A stretch of DNA of 11,524 nt from a bacterium (GTDB lineage: Bacteria; Hydrogenedentota; Hydrogenedentia; Hydrogenedentiales; SLHB01). Shown one piece after another: positions 1 to 7,223 of the stretch. Position 1 is the stretch's first letter, and each line of letters opens with the position of its first letter. The position numbers were made by a program, and so were the translations under genes. The notes under the pieces are model-generated. The model had not been told where the DNA came from. It did no database searches and saw only the letters and a list, made by a program, of their open reading frames with translations. The DNA is taken from positions 1 to 11,524 of the forward strand of contig JAAEQP010000323.1 in the NCBI GenBank assembly GCA_024231375.1. Direction: 5' to 3'.

Positions 1-31
1 AGAAGAAGCCCCCCGCGGGGCGGGGGGCTTC
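1..31 (-). terminator. Rho-independent-like terminator of the prepilin gene
   Basis: Positions 5-14 and 22-31 form a perfect 10-bp GC-rich stem around a 7-nt loop. Read on the minus strand, the stem is followed by TTCT at the window edge, so a U-rich tail is only partly visible. It lies about 90 bp after the stop of the prepilin gene at 122-1024. Because the stem is symmetric it could also stop transcription arriving from outside the window on the plus strand. Confidence 0.68.
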
Positions 32-121
32 CAGTTCTCTCCAACGCCCGGGTAAAAGGGCGTCGCTCTGTCACGTTCACGTCGTCGCAAAGACCGGCAA
101 CGTGAGCGCAGCGCTTGTAGA
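32..121 (-). other. 3' untranslated stretch with two weak hairpins
   Basis: This short gap between the prepilin stop and the terminator holds two further inverted repeats. The first is 44-49 with 58-63 (ACGCCC/GGGCGT, 8-nt loop). The second is 71-77 with 99-105 (TCACGTT/AACGTGA, 21-nt loop). They may fold in the mRNA 3' end and protect it. No ORF with a credible start lies here. Confidence 0.35.
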
Positions 122-1024
<903 letters not shown>

Positions 1025-1229
1025 AATGGTAAGACTCCTGTCGGACTTCCTGGAACCGCTCGATCTGGCGGCTCAGGACACCTGGTTTCAGTCACCCATT
1101 CGGTTCCGGGACATACGGGTGGTCGTTGCCTGCCCTCCTCTCGTTGCTTGCCCTATCAAGATCAACTCTCGACCGCACCATTCGATTCCATCCAAACCCG
1201 CGGCCAGCACCGCCGCGCGCAAATGCCCA
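1025..1229 (-). other. Intergenic leader of the prepilin gene
   Basis: This 205-bp gap must hold the promoter of the downstream prepilin gene if that gene is transcribed independently. I could not pick a -35/-10 pair I trust. One 7-bp inverted repeat (1052-1058 GGAACCG with 1101-1107 CGGTTCC, 42 bases apart) could fold in the leader RNA. The only firm signal is the ribosome binding site at 1035-1039. No terminator for the TetR gene is evident, so read-through from that gene is possible. Confidence 0.4.
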
Positions 1230-1982
1230 TCATGCACCGTCCCCGTACCATTGCCCCTCGCCGTACAAGCGCTGCGCTTCCTCGGGAAACACCGTCCTCC
1301 GGACCTGGGCGAGGGTCTCCTCCCAGTCCAGTTCGTGAAACAGAGGGCGCCACCCATACCCGTCGGCAAAAACGTTGAAAGCTATGAACAGCCGCGAAAA
1401 CGGGTCCGTTATGCCCAGTGCATTGTAGGGAATGCCGCTTTCGATCAAGGTGTAGCTGCCGTCTACGAGCGCCCAGATGGCGAAGGTCATCTCCTCCACC
1501 ATCGTGTCGTGACGCAGGGGGAGATTGCCATTGCGCACCGCTTCAAGAAGCACGTTCTTCAGAATACCAACCCCGTCCTTCTCCATCTCGATCAGCGCGG
1601 CCACGCGCTCCGCCGAGGCCTTCTCGCGGATCGGGCCGGTAGAGGTGTGCATGATGCGGGAGTCGTCCGGCGAAAGACGCGAGAACAACGACGCCGCCTC
1701 GCCAAGCGCCAGCACCCGTTCGCGGGCGGACCCCTTGAAGGTGACGGCACGCCGCATCATGTCCGAGCGGCGTTTGAAGGATTCCAGAGCAAGGGCCAGC
1801 ACGATGTCTTCTTTGCATCGAAACCGCTGGTACATGGTGCCCTTGGGGCAGTCGGCCTCAGCCGCAATCCGGTCCATCGTCAGGCCGTAGTACCCCCGTT
1901 TGAGGAGCAACTCGCGGGATACGTCCAGAATCAGAGCGTCGCGCTCCAGTATCTCCTGCTGCTTCGGCGAGAGGGTGTTCAT
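1230..1982 (-). CDS. TetR/AcrR-family transcriptional regulator
   Basis: This 250-residue protein has a typical TetR N-terminal DNA-binding domain. Residues 13-62 form the three-helix unit, with the helix-turn-helix at about 33-55 (GLTMDRIAAEADCPKGTMYQRF). The family hallmarks are there: a TMDxIA-type helix 2, a Gly-Thr-Met-Tyr turn and an aromatic-Lys-Glu start of helix 4. The remaining ~185 residues are the all-helical ligand-binding and dimerisation half, with no recognisable ligand signature. The open frame continues upstream to 2222, but the start at 1982 is preferred. It has an AGGG/AGGGCGG Shine-Dalgarno at 1986-1992, and the upstream frame runs through the promoter and operator. A strong promoter and dyad lie just upstream, so autoregulation is likely. 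No divergently transcribed target gene is adjacent, so its regulon cannot be read from context. Confidence 0.92.
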   Translation of the reverse strand: MNTLSPKQQEILERDALILDVSRELLLKRGYYGLTMDRIAAEADCPKGTMYQRFRCKEDIVLALALESFKRRSDMMRRAVTFKGSARERVLALGEAASLFSRLSPDDSRIMHTSTGPIREKASAERVAALIEMEKDGVGILKNVLLEAVRNGNLPLRHDTMVEEMTFAIWALVDGSYTLIESGIPYNALGITDPFSRLFIAFNVFADGYGWRPLFHELDWEETLAQVRRTVFPEEAQRLYGEGQWYGDGA

Positions 1983-2040
1983 GTTCCGCCCTGCACCTTG
2001 TCCGGCTCCTGGTCGAGCCAGGTTCGCTCCGCACAACTGA

Positions 2041-2071
2041 ACTGCCGGTCGACGGACCGTCGACGAACAGT
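2041..2071. promoter_or_regulatory. Probable TetR autoregulatory operator (31-bp dyad)
   Basis: A perfect 8+1+8 palindrome, GTCGACGG-A-CCGTCGAC, spans 2048-2064. It is extended after three unpaired bases by ACTG (2041-2044) and CAGT (2068-2071), all symmetric about 2056. It lies 58-89 bp upstream of the TetR start and immediately downstream of the predicted transcription start. This is the usual position and length for a TetR-family operator. Binding is inferred. Confidence 0.7.
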
Positions 2072-2081
2072 CACCATCTGA

Positions 2082-2111
2082 ATTGTACGACGCATCGTCA
2101 GGTTCTGTCAA
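2082..2111 (-). promoter_or_regulatory. Sigma70-type promoter of the TetR gene
   Basis: On the minus strand a perfect TTGACA -35 box (2106-2111) is followed after 18 bases by TACAAT (2082-2087). Transcription would start near 2075. The spacer holds a small dyad GACG-CAT-CGTC (2089-2099), which shares the GACG-N3-CGTC pattern with the core of the operator at 2041-2071. It may be a second, weaker repressor site that overlaps the promoter. Confidence 0.75.
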
Positions 2112-2265
2112 GGGGTTTTCGAGATTATCGCAGACATCGCGGTCTGTCGGAAAGATCATGTGCCCACAGAAACAGAAGCGACAGGCGGGGACTGCCGTGC
2201 GGGGCTGTTGACGAACTCGCACCCATTCACGCTTCGGTCAGCCGCAGTCCGGCGCCTCGTGTGCA

Positions 2266-2282
2266 GCGCTCTCAGAGAGCGC
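2266..2282. repeat. Perfect 8+1+8 hairpin inside the MITE-like element
   Basis: GCGCTCTC and GAGAGCGC pair exactly around a single A. It sits one base before the REP-like hairpin at 2284-2323. No gene overlaps it. It may be a structural part of the element or a remnant terminator. Confidence 0.6.
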
Positions 2283-2283
2283 C

Positions 2284-2323
2284 GGGACTGACCCCAGCGA
2301 GCGTAGCGTGACGGGTCTGTCCC
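2284..2323. repeat. REP-like palindrome (GGGACTGACCC...GGGTCTGTCCC)
   Basis: Arms 2284-2294 and 2313-2323 are inverted repeats with one mismatch around an 18-base loop. The GGGAC(A/T)GACCC arm type is, from memory, frequent in repeats mobilised by REP-associated tyrosine transposases in environmental genomes. No such transposase is in the window, so the link is family-level knowledge only. Confidence 0.5.
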
Positions 2324-2374
2324 TGGCCTCTTCGCGGGCTTCGCAAACATTTTGCGGACTTCCTCAACAGCCCC

Positions 2375-2658
2375 ATTGCCAAGCTCTTGCGCCCCCCGCT
2401 TATCGCCGGCTACGCGCCAGGGCCAAGACTCTCTCAACGGCTCCATAGTCCCCATGCATCCCGAGAGAGACGCACCCAGGGCGGGACACGCCGGGCAATC
2501 CGATCGTGGCCGCCTCCGGAAACGCCGCGGGGATGCCGCGAGACTCGTAGCCCGAGCCTCGGACTGCTTCCAGCCCTCACCGACCGCGGGCGTCTGAAAC
2601 AGGGTCACATGGGATTAGGTAACGCGCTACATCTCTGACTGTGCCGCTCACCTAGGCC
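2375..2658. other. Gene-free GC-rich stretch
   Basis: These 284 bp lie between the MITE-like element and the kinase promoter. Open frames exist on both strands, but their translations are Arg/Pro/Ser-rich, lack Shine-Dalgarno sites and resemble no family I know. A short inverted repeat (TCTCTC near 2431, GAGAGA near 2463) is the only visible structure. It may be old insertion debris or a decayed gene. Confidence 0.4.
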
Positions 2659-2681
2659 TTGCCCGGCGAGCCGGGAGGGGG

Positions 2682-2710
2682 TTTGCTCTGGGCCAAGAAT
2701 GTGTTACAAT
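2682..2710 (+). promoter_or_regulatory. Probable promoter of the hybrid kinase gene
   Basis: TTTGCT (2682-2687) is followed after 17 bases by a good -10 box, TACAAT (2705-2710). Transcription would begin near 2717 and leave a leader of about 100 nt. The -35 box is weak, so an activator may be needed. The same TACAAT hexamer is used by the TetR promoter. Confidence 0.55.
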
Positions 2711-2720
2711 CCAGGAGTGA

Positions 2721-2745
2721 CCGGTATGCGGTGCGGCAATACCGG
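2721..2745. promoter_or_regulatory. Dyad/hairpin in the kinase leader
   Basis: CCGGTAT (2721-2727) and ATACCGG (2739-2745) are perfect inverted repeats around 11 bases. The site begins a few bases after the predicted transcription start at about 2717, where either a repressor dimer or an RNA hairpin could act. It does not resemble the TetR dyad at 2041-2071, so a different regulator is implied if it is an operator. Confidence 0.45.
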
Positions 2746-2818
2746 ATTATCTCGATTCGCAAATCAATGTCCTGGCCGGGAAGCTGTTCACTCGACGGGA
2801 ACAGGGAGCGTTTCCCGT

Positions 2819-5470
2819 ATGCGCAGTATTACTGCAAGGTTCTTGTTAGCTGTCCTTCTGTTCGCGGCAGCCTTCTGCGGTCTGATTCTATACGGCACGT
2901 GGTCGAGCACCCGATCCCAGGTGCAGGCTCTGCTCGCCCGAGAGGCCGCGCTGGCCCTCGAATTCGACTTGGCCATTCGCAAGTACGTTGGGGACTACGT
3001 TCGCCCGAGCATGGCCGAGCGGGTCGGACCCGACGAGTTCTACCCCGAGACCATGTCGACCTCCTTTGTGGCCCGGAACGTGTTCGAGCAGGTCGGCGAG
3101 ACCTTTCCCGACTACATCATCAAGTTCTCCTCCACCAACCCCCGCAATCCGGCGAACCTCGCCGGGCCCGAGGAACAGCGCGTCATCGAGTACTTCCAGC
3201 AGCATCCCGAAGAGACGCGCTGGACCGGAAACGTGGCTATGGGCGGCCGGACGTATTTCGCCCATTTCAGCGCCAGGCGGATGACCGAGAGCTGTATGCG
3301 GTGTCACGGGGAACCCGCGGACGCACCCGTGTCGCTCATCGACCGATACGGTCCCGTAGCCGGGTTCCACACTCCCGTGGGCGCGGTCAACCTGGACACC
3401 ATCGCGATTCCCATCGACGCGGTCAACTCGGCCCTGGCGGCGGACACCGCCTACCAGGTCATCGCTACCGGCCTGATGCTGGCGCTGATGGTGGGCCTGA
3501 TTCTCCTTTCCTTCCGGCATCTGGTGACACGCCGGCTCGCGGCCATCACCGGCCATTTCCGTAGCGAAGCGTTGAAGCGCGACGAGAGCGCGCTCACCCC
3601 CATAACCGTTGGCGGCCACGACGAGATCGGCGTCATGGCGGAGGCGTTCAATGTGCTGGTCGACCGCGTCCGGGGGCTCCACTCAAGTCTTGAGGATCAA
3701 GTCCAGGAACGCACCGAGGCGCTTCTGATAGAGGTCGCCGAGCGCAAGCGTTCCGAAGAGAGACAGCGAACCCGCGCCGTTCGAGCCGGCAAGTACAGCG
3801 ACGTCATCGTCTCGCTCGCGAAACACGATACCGTCGCCCGGGGCCACACGGATGGTGTGGCGCAAACCAGCACGGAGGCCGTGGCCCATGCTCTGGATGT
3901 CGAGCGTGTGAGCGTGTGGCTGCACAACACGGCCCAGACGGAGATCGAGTGCCTCGACCTGTTCGAGCGAACGCCGGGCAGCCACACCGGCGGGGCGCGG
4001 TTGAGCGCGGCCGAGAATCCCGCGTACTTCGCCGCCCTCGATAGCGAACGCGCCATCGACGCCCACGATGCGCTGACCGATCCCCGCACCGCGGAGTTCA
4101 GAGACGGCTACCTCAGGCCTTTGGGCATCACATCCATGCTGGATTCACCGGTCCGGGTCAGTGGCCAGAGCGTCGGCGTCATCTGTGTGGAACATGTGGG
4201 GCAGAAGCGCCGCTGGGACCCATCGGAAATGACCTTCGTAGGTGAAGTGGCAGACCAGATGGCCACGGCCTTGTTGAACGCCGAGCGCAAGCGCGCGCAA
4301 GAGGAGCGCCAGGAGCTTGAGACCCGGTTCCGGCACGCCCAGAAACTGGAGGGGTTGGGTCTGCTGGCCGGGGGAATCGCCCACGACTTCAACAACCTGT
4401 TGATGGCGATCTTGGGCAACGTCGAACTCGCGGCAACGGAACTGCCGCCCTTGTCTTCCGCCCGCCAGTATCTCGAAAATATCGACAGTGCCTCTCGCCA
4501 CGCCGCGGACCTCTGCCGACAGATGCTGGCCTATTCCGGCCAAGGCCGGTTCTCCATCCGCGCCATCGACCTCAGCGAAGCCGTAGGCGAGTTCGTGCAT
4601 CTGTTGCAGTCCTCCATCTCGAAGAAGGCGAAGCTGTCGCTCCATCTCGAGCAGAGCCTGCCGCAGATCGAGGCCGATACCGCGCAAGTCCAGCAATTGG
4701 TCATGAACCTCATCACCAATGCATCCGAGGCCCTCGGCGACGACGAAGGAACCATCGAGGTGTGCACCAGTACCGGGTACTGCTGCGAGCAAGAGGCCGT
4801 CGACAATCTCACCGGCGAGCATGTCCCGAACGGCGACTACGTGTGCCTGATGGTGAAGGACTCGGGGTGTGGCATGGACGAGGAGACACGGAAGCGGATA
4901 TTCGACCCCTTCTTCACCACCAAGTTCACAGGTCGCGGCCTCGGCTTGGCCGCGGTCCTCGGCATCGTGCGCTCGCACAAAGGCATTCTGACGGCCTCCA
5001 GCTCTCCGGGCGAAGGAACCACCTTCGTCGTGCGATTCCCGGTCGCCGGACCGCCTCTCCGCGCGGAGAAAGCGCGGGAGGCCGAGGTCGCGGAGCAGTT
5101 CACCGACAAGACCGTCCTGGTCGCCGACGATGAGAAAGCCGTGCGCCTTGCGGTAAGCCGGATCCTCGAGAATGCTGGATTCGAGGTTCTTCAGGCCTCC
5201 GACGGTCAAGAGGCCGTGGAGGTCTTTCGCGACAACCTCGACGGGGTGGATTGCGTCGTCCTCGACGTGACCATGCCGCGCATGAACGGCAGAGAAGCCT
5301 TTGACGAAATGGCCGCACTGCGCGACGACCTGTGCGTTGTGTTCGCCAGCGGGTTTGACGACCCCGGTATCACGCAGAACCTGACGACTCAGGCGAAGAC
5401 CGATTTCGTACAGAAACCCTACCGTAGCGCGGAACTCCTCTCCCGCATCCGCCGACTGCTCACCAACTGA
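2819..5470 (+). CDS. Membrane hybrid histidine kinase with periplasmic c-type heme sensor (DUF3365/Tll0287-like)
   Basis: This 883-residue inner-membrane sensor kinase passes a periplasmic signal to an internal receiver. Domains in order: TM1 (about 7-26); a periplasmic DUF3365/Tll0287-like domain (about 30-208) with a covalent heme motif Cys159-x-x-Cys162-His163 followed by GEPADAP; TM2 (212-232); HAMP (about 234-288); a coiled linker; GAF (about 325-490); HisKA with the H-box His522 in HDFNN; and HATPase_c with N-box Asn630/Asn634, G1 box Asp681-Gly-Cys-Gly and G2 Gly705-Arg-Gly-Leu-Gly. The receiver (about 763-883) has Asp770/Asp771, phospho-acceptor Asp816, Ser844 and Lys866. All catalytic residues expected for phosphorelay are present. 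Heme suggests redox or small-gas sensing, which is an inference. The start is set by AGGGAG (2803-2808) ten bases before ATG; the frame is open back to 2699 but would overlap the promoter. No separate response regulator is adjacent, so its output partner is elsewhere. Confidence 0.93.
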   Translation: MRSITARFLLAVLLFAAAFCGLILYGTWSSTRSQVQALLAREAALALEFDLAIRKYVGDYVRPSMAERVGPDEFYPETMSTSFVARNVFEQVGETFPDYIIKFSSTNPRNPANLAGPEEQRVIEYFQQHPEETRWTGNVAMGGRTYFAHFSARRMTESCMRCHGEPADAPVSLIDRYGPVAGFHTPVGAVNLDTIAIPIDAVNSALAADTAYQVIATGLMLALMVGLILLSFRHLVTRRLAAITGHFRSEALKRDESALTPITVGGHDEIGVMAEAFNVLVDRVRGLHSSLEDQVQERTEALLIEVAERKRSEERQRTRAVRAGKYSDVIVSLAKHDTVARGHTDGVAQTSTEAVAHALDVERVSVWLHNTAQTEIECLDLFERTPGSHTGGARLSAAENPAYFAALDSERAIDAHDALTDPRTAEFRDGYLRPLGITSMLDSPVRVSGQSVGVICVEHVGQKRRWDPSEMTFVGEVADQMATALLNAERKRAQEERQELETRFRHAQKLEGLGLLAGGIAHDFNNLLMAILGNVELAATELPPLSSARQYLENIDSASRHAADLCRQMLAYSGQGRFSIRAIDLSEAVGEFVHLLQSSISKKAKLSLHLEQSLPQIEADTAQVQQLVMNLITNASEALGDDEGTIEVCTSTGYCCEQEAVDNLTGEHVPNGDYVCLMVKDSGCGMDEETRKRIFDPFFTTKFTGRGLGLAAVLGIVRSHKGILTASSSPGEGTTFVVRFPVAGPPLRAEKAREAEVAEQFTDKTVLVADDEKAVRLAVSRILENAGFEVLQASDGQEAVEVFRDNLDGVDCVVLDVTMPRMNGREAFDEMAALRDDLCVVFASGFDDPGITQNLTTQAKTDFVQKPYRSAELLSRIRRLLTN

Positions 5471-5554
5471 GGTCTCCCCCGGTTTCGCTCCTCCTCCCGT
5501 TGCGGCCACCGCAATGGACTGATAGAATGGTCGGACAATTGGGAGGGCTGGACT
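5471..5554. other. Short gap between kinase and HEAT operon
   Basis: The 84-bp gap holds the promoter and ribosome binding site of the next operon. I see no hairpin followed by a T-tract, so the kinase transcript may read into the operon in addition to the local promoter. Confidence 0.45.
5498..5528 (+). promoter_or_regulatory. Promoter of the HEAT/pentapeptide/MBL operon with a dyad over the -35 box
   Basis: TTGCGG (5500-5505) and TAGAAT (5523-5528) are spaced by 17 bases, and transcription would start near 5535. The -35 hexamer is one arm of a perfect inverted repeat, TTGCGG-CCA-CCGCAA (5500-5514). The repeat extends outward by one G-T and one C-G pair (5498-5516). A dyad covering the -35 box could be an operator; binding is not shown. 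Confidence 0.55.
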
Positions 5555-6187
5555 GTGTTTGAGCAGATCAACGAAGTCGGCAAGAATCTCCAGAACGAAA
5601 AGGCGGGATGGGTCACCCGGCGCGACGCCGCGGAGACCCTGGGCAAGATCGCGTCGGCGGCTCTGAGCGTCCTCAACGACCATCGCGACGAGATGGACGT
5701 GGACGTACGCCGTGGGGTCGAGGAGGCGTTGGGGCACGCAAGCGCTGCCTTGGCGGGCGTGGCGCCCAAGGCCCGCGAGACCGCATTCTCCTTGGCCGAC
5801 CTCGCCCGAATGTGCGAGAAGAAGGACAGGCGCGTCGTGAAGCCGTCGGGCGACGGATTCGTCGTCGACGTGACGCTGAAATCCGGACGCGGGCAAGCCG
5901 TGTTCATTTCTCCCCTGAAGCAGAAGGACGGCACCGAGCTGATCCGAGTCTTCACCTATTGCGGCAAGGTGTGCCCCGATTCCATGAAGTGGGCTCTGCG
6001 CGCCAACATGAAACTCTCCCAGGGAGCGCTGGCCATCGACAAAGCCGAAGGTGAGGAACGATTCGTGCTCCTCAACTGTTTCATCGCCAGCGAGGTCACC
6101 CCCATGGAACTGAAAGCTTCGGTCAAGGAAATCGCCTACTACGGCGATTGGATGGAGCACAAACTGACCGGAATGGACGATTTCTGA
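5555..6187 (+). CDS. HEAT-like helical repeat protein with YbjN/type III chaperone-like C-terminal domain
   Basis: This 210-residue cytoplasmic protein starts at GTG, with GGGAGG (5541-5546) eight bases upstream. Residues 17-75 are helical, and the segment 20-62 resembles one or two HEAT repeats (RRDAAETLGKIA, VRRGVEEALGHA). Residues about 78-205 look like the alpha/beta fold shared by YbjN and type III secretion chaperones: strand-rich V-x-V-x-L segments around 102-135, a helix with ALRANMKLSQGALAI, a strand pair including ERFVLLNCF, and a final helix after the Val-Thr-x-x-Glu-Leu turn. Such domains usually bind partner proteins. There is no signal peptide or membrane segment and no catalytic motif. 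Its stop overlaps the next start by one base (TGATG), so the two are translationally coupled. A scaffold or chaperone role is inferred; the exact family is not certain. Confidence 0.75.
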   Translation: MFEQINEVGKNLQNEKAGWVTRRDAAETLGKIASAALSVLNDHRDEMDVDVRRGVEEALGHASAALAGVAPKARETAFSLADLARMCEKKDRRVVKPSGDGFVVDVTLKSGRGQAVFISPLKQKDGTELIRVFTYCGKVCPDSMKWALRANMKLSQGALAIDKAEGEERFVLLNCFIASEVTPMELKASVKEIAYYGDWMEHKLTGMDDF

Positions 6188-6654
6188 TGGGCAATCTAGA
6201 TACATCGAATCAGGAAGCCCTCGCGGCCGCATTGCGTGACGGGGATGGGGCCGAGGCGCGTCTTTCGGGTGTGGATCTGCACGGCGCCGATCTCCGGGGC
6301 GCCAATCTGCGGGGCGCCTTCCTCGCCGGCGCCAACCTACGCGGCGCGTGCCTGGTGGACGCGGACCTCGAATTCGCCGTGCTCGGCGCCGCCGACCTGT
6401 CGGACGCGGATCTCAGCGGCGCGAACCTCCAACGGGCGAACCTGGTCGGTGCCGTGGCGCGGAACGCCAACTTCTCCGGCACGCGCATGTACTACTCGAG
6501 GCCGGGCAATGGCGATTTCCGGGGCGCCAATTTCGAAGGGGCCGACATTCAGCGCGCCATCTTCCGTCGAGCCAATCTGGCCGGGGCAAACCTGCATGAC
6601 GCCACCGGCGCGGCGAATTTCGATAACGCCAACCTCGAGGGGGTGACGCGATGA
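6187..6654 (+). CDS. Pentapeptide-repeat protein
   Basis: This 155-residue protein consists almost entirely of A(D/N)Lxx pentapeptide repeats (residues about 25-97 and 108-153), which fold as a right-handed quadrilateral beta-helix. Residues 1-24 are a short helical cap. Residues 98-107 (TRMYYSRPGN) interrupt the repeats, probably as a loop. The ATG at 6187 overlaps the previous stop; an in-frame ATG at 6148 is possible but would overlap the upstream gene by 40 bases. Some family members mimic DNA and protect gyrase (Qnr, MfpA), others are structural. Nothing here, such as a paired fluoroquinolone locus, points to gyrase protection. Its end overlaps the next gene by four bases (ATGA). The partner is unknown; given the operon, the YbjN-like protein is the first candidate. 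Confidence 0.88.
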   Translation: MGNLDTSNQEALAAALRDGDGAEARLSGVDLHGADLRGANLRGAFLAGANLRGACLVDADLEFAVLGAADLSDADLSGANLQRANLVGAVARNANFSGTRMYYSRPGNGDFRGANFEGADIQRAIFRRANLAGANLHDATGAANFDNANLEGVTR

Positions 6655-7211
6655 TCGTGAAGCACTTCCTCACCAGTGCGAATGAATCAAACGCCTTTGT
6701 CGTGGTCTGCGAAGAAACGCGACAAGCCGTGCTGATCGACGCCGGCGATTTCGACCCGGCCATCCTTGCCTTCATCCAGGACGAGGAACTCAAGCTGGTG
6801 GGCATCTTCATCACCCACGCCCACTACGATCACACGGACGGCCTGGACGCAGCCGAACGCAAGACAGGCGCCTGCATTTACGCGGGGACCGGCCGCGTCG
6901 CGGGGCATCCGGCCACCTGCGTGAGCCACGGGGATGACGTGCAGGTGGGCAATCTTGCCGGGCGGGTGCTGGCCGTGCCCGGTCACACGGAGGACAGCGT
7001 GTGTCTGGCGTTCCCGGGCCACGTGTTTACGGGGGATGCGCTGTTCGCGGGTTCAGTGGGAGGCACCAGTTCCGATGCCGCGGGCGAACGGCTCAAGACC
7101 GGTATCCGCAAGCACATCTTCTCGCTTCCGTCGGATACCGAGATTCACACGGGCCACGGGCCGTCCAGCACAGTGGCCATCGAAAGCCAACACAATCCGT
7201 TCTTCGTTTGA
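6651..7211 (+). CDS. MBL-fold metallo-hydrolase, glyoxalase II-like
   Basis: This 186-residue single-domain metallo-beta-lactamase-fold hydrolase has the full metal-binding set. These are His56-Ala-His58-Tyr-Asp60-His61 (THAHYDH), His112 in PGHTEDS, Asp129 in FTGDALF, and His169 in GHGP near the C-terminus, followed by NPFF. This layout matches small bacterial glyoxalase II-like proteins such as YcbL, which hydrolyse thioesters including S-lactoylglutathione. The C-terminal substrate-binding domain of classical GloB is absent, so the true substrate is uncertain. The ATGA overlap with the pentapeptide gene and GAGGGGG (6637-6643), seven bases before ATG, support the start. It is the last gene of the three-gene operon and ends 12 bp from the convergent yhbY-like gene. 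Confidence 0.93.
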   Translation: MIVKHFLTSANESNAFVVVCEETRQAVLIDAGDFDPAILAFIQDEELKLVGIFITHAHYDHTDGLDAAERKTGACIYAGTGRVAGHPATCVSHGDDVQVGNLAGRVLAVPGHTEDSVCLAFPGHVFTGDALFAGSVGGTSSDAAGERLKTGIRKHIFSLPSDTEIHTGHGPSSTVAIESQHNPFFV

Positions 7212-7223
7212 GTTGGAGATCGG

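Larger units (their letters stand above)
2201..2374. mobile_element. MITE-like element with imperfect terminal inverted repeats
   Basis: The left end (2201-2221, starting GGGGCTGTTGA) and the reverse complement of the right end (2353-2374) match at 19 of 22 aligned columns. The outer 11 bases are identical. Inside are a perfect hairpin (2266-2282) and a REP-like hairpin (2284-2323). The element is 174 bp, has no transposase and lies in a gene-free gap. Together these suggest a non-autonomous insertion or the collapsed remnant of an insertion sequence. I see no clear target-site duplication: the flanks are GTGC on the left and ATTG on the right. The terminus sequence resembles those of some DDE-transposase elements, but I cannot assign a family. 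Confidence 0.6.

Noticed and set aside
1983..2222. 80-residue N-terminal extension of the TetR protein
   Set aside because: The extension would encode the promoter and operator, lacks family similarity, and the internal ATG at 1982 has a good Shine-Dalgarno.
2284..2323. REP-associated transposase locus
   Set aside because: Only the palindrome is present; no HUH/Y1 transposase gene is found in the window.
2156..2608. 150-codon minus-strand frame across the MITE-like element
   Set aside because: It reads through inverted repeats and hairpins, with low-complexity basic translation and no ribosome site.
2699..2818. Upstream start for the kinase at 2699
   Set aside because: That ATG overlaps the predicted -10 box, and the extra 40 residues precede what is otherwise a normal signal-anchor start with AGGGAG upstream.
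4145..6232. 695-codon minus-strand open frame opposite the kinase
   Set aside because: The sense strand encodes an intact kinase core, receiver and HEAT-like protein. The antisense frame is a GC-rich shadow.
6187..6654. Fluoroquinolone-resistance (Qnr-like) call for the pentapeptide protein
   Set aside because: Repeats alone are not diagnostic; the protein is shorter than Qnr, lacks its typical loops and dimerisation helix, and sits in an unrelated operon.
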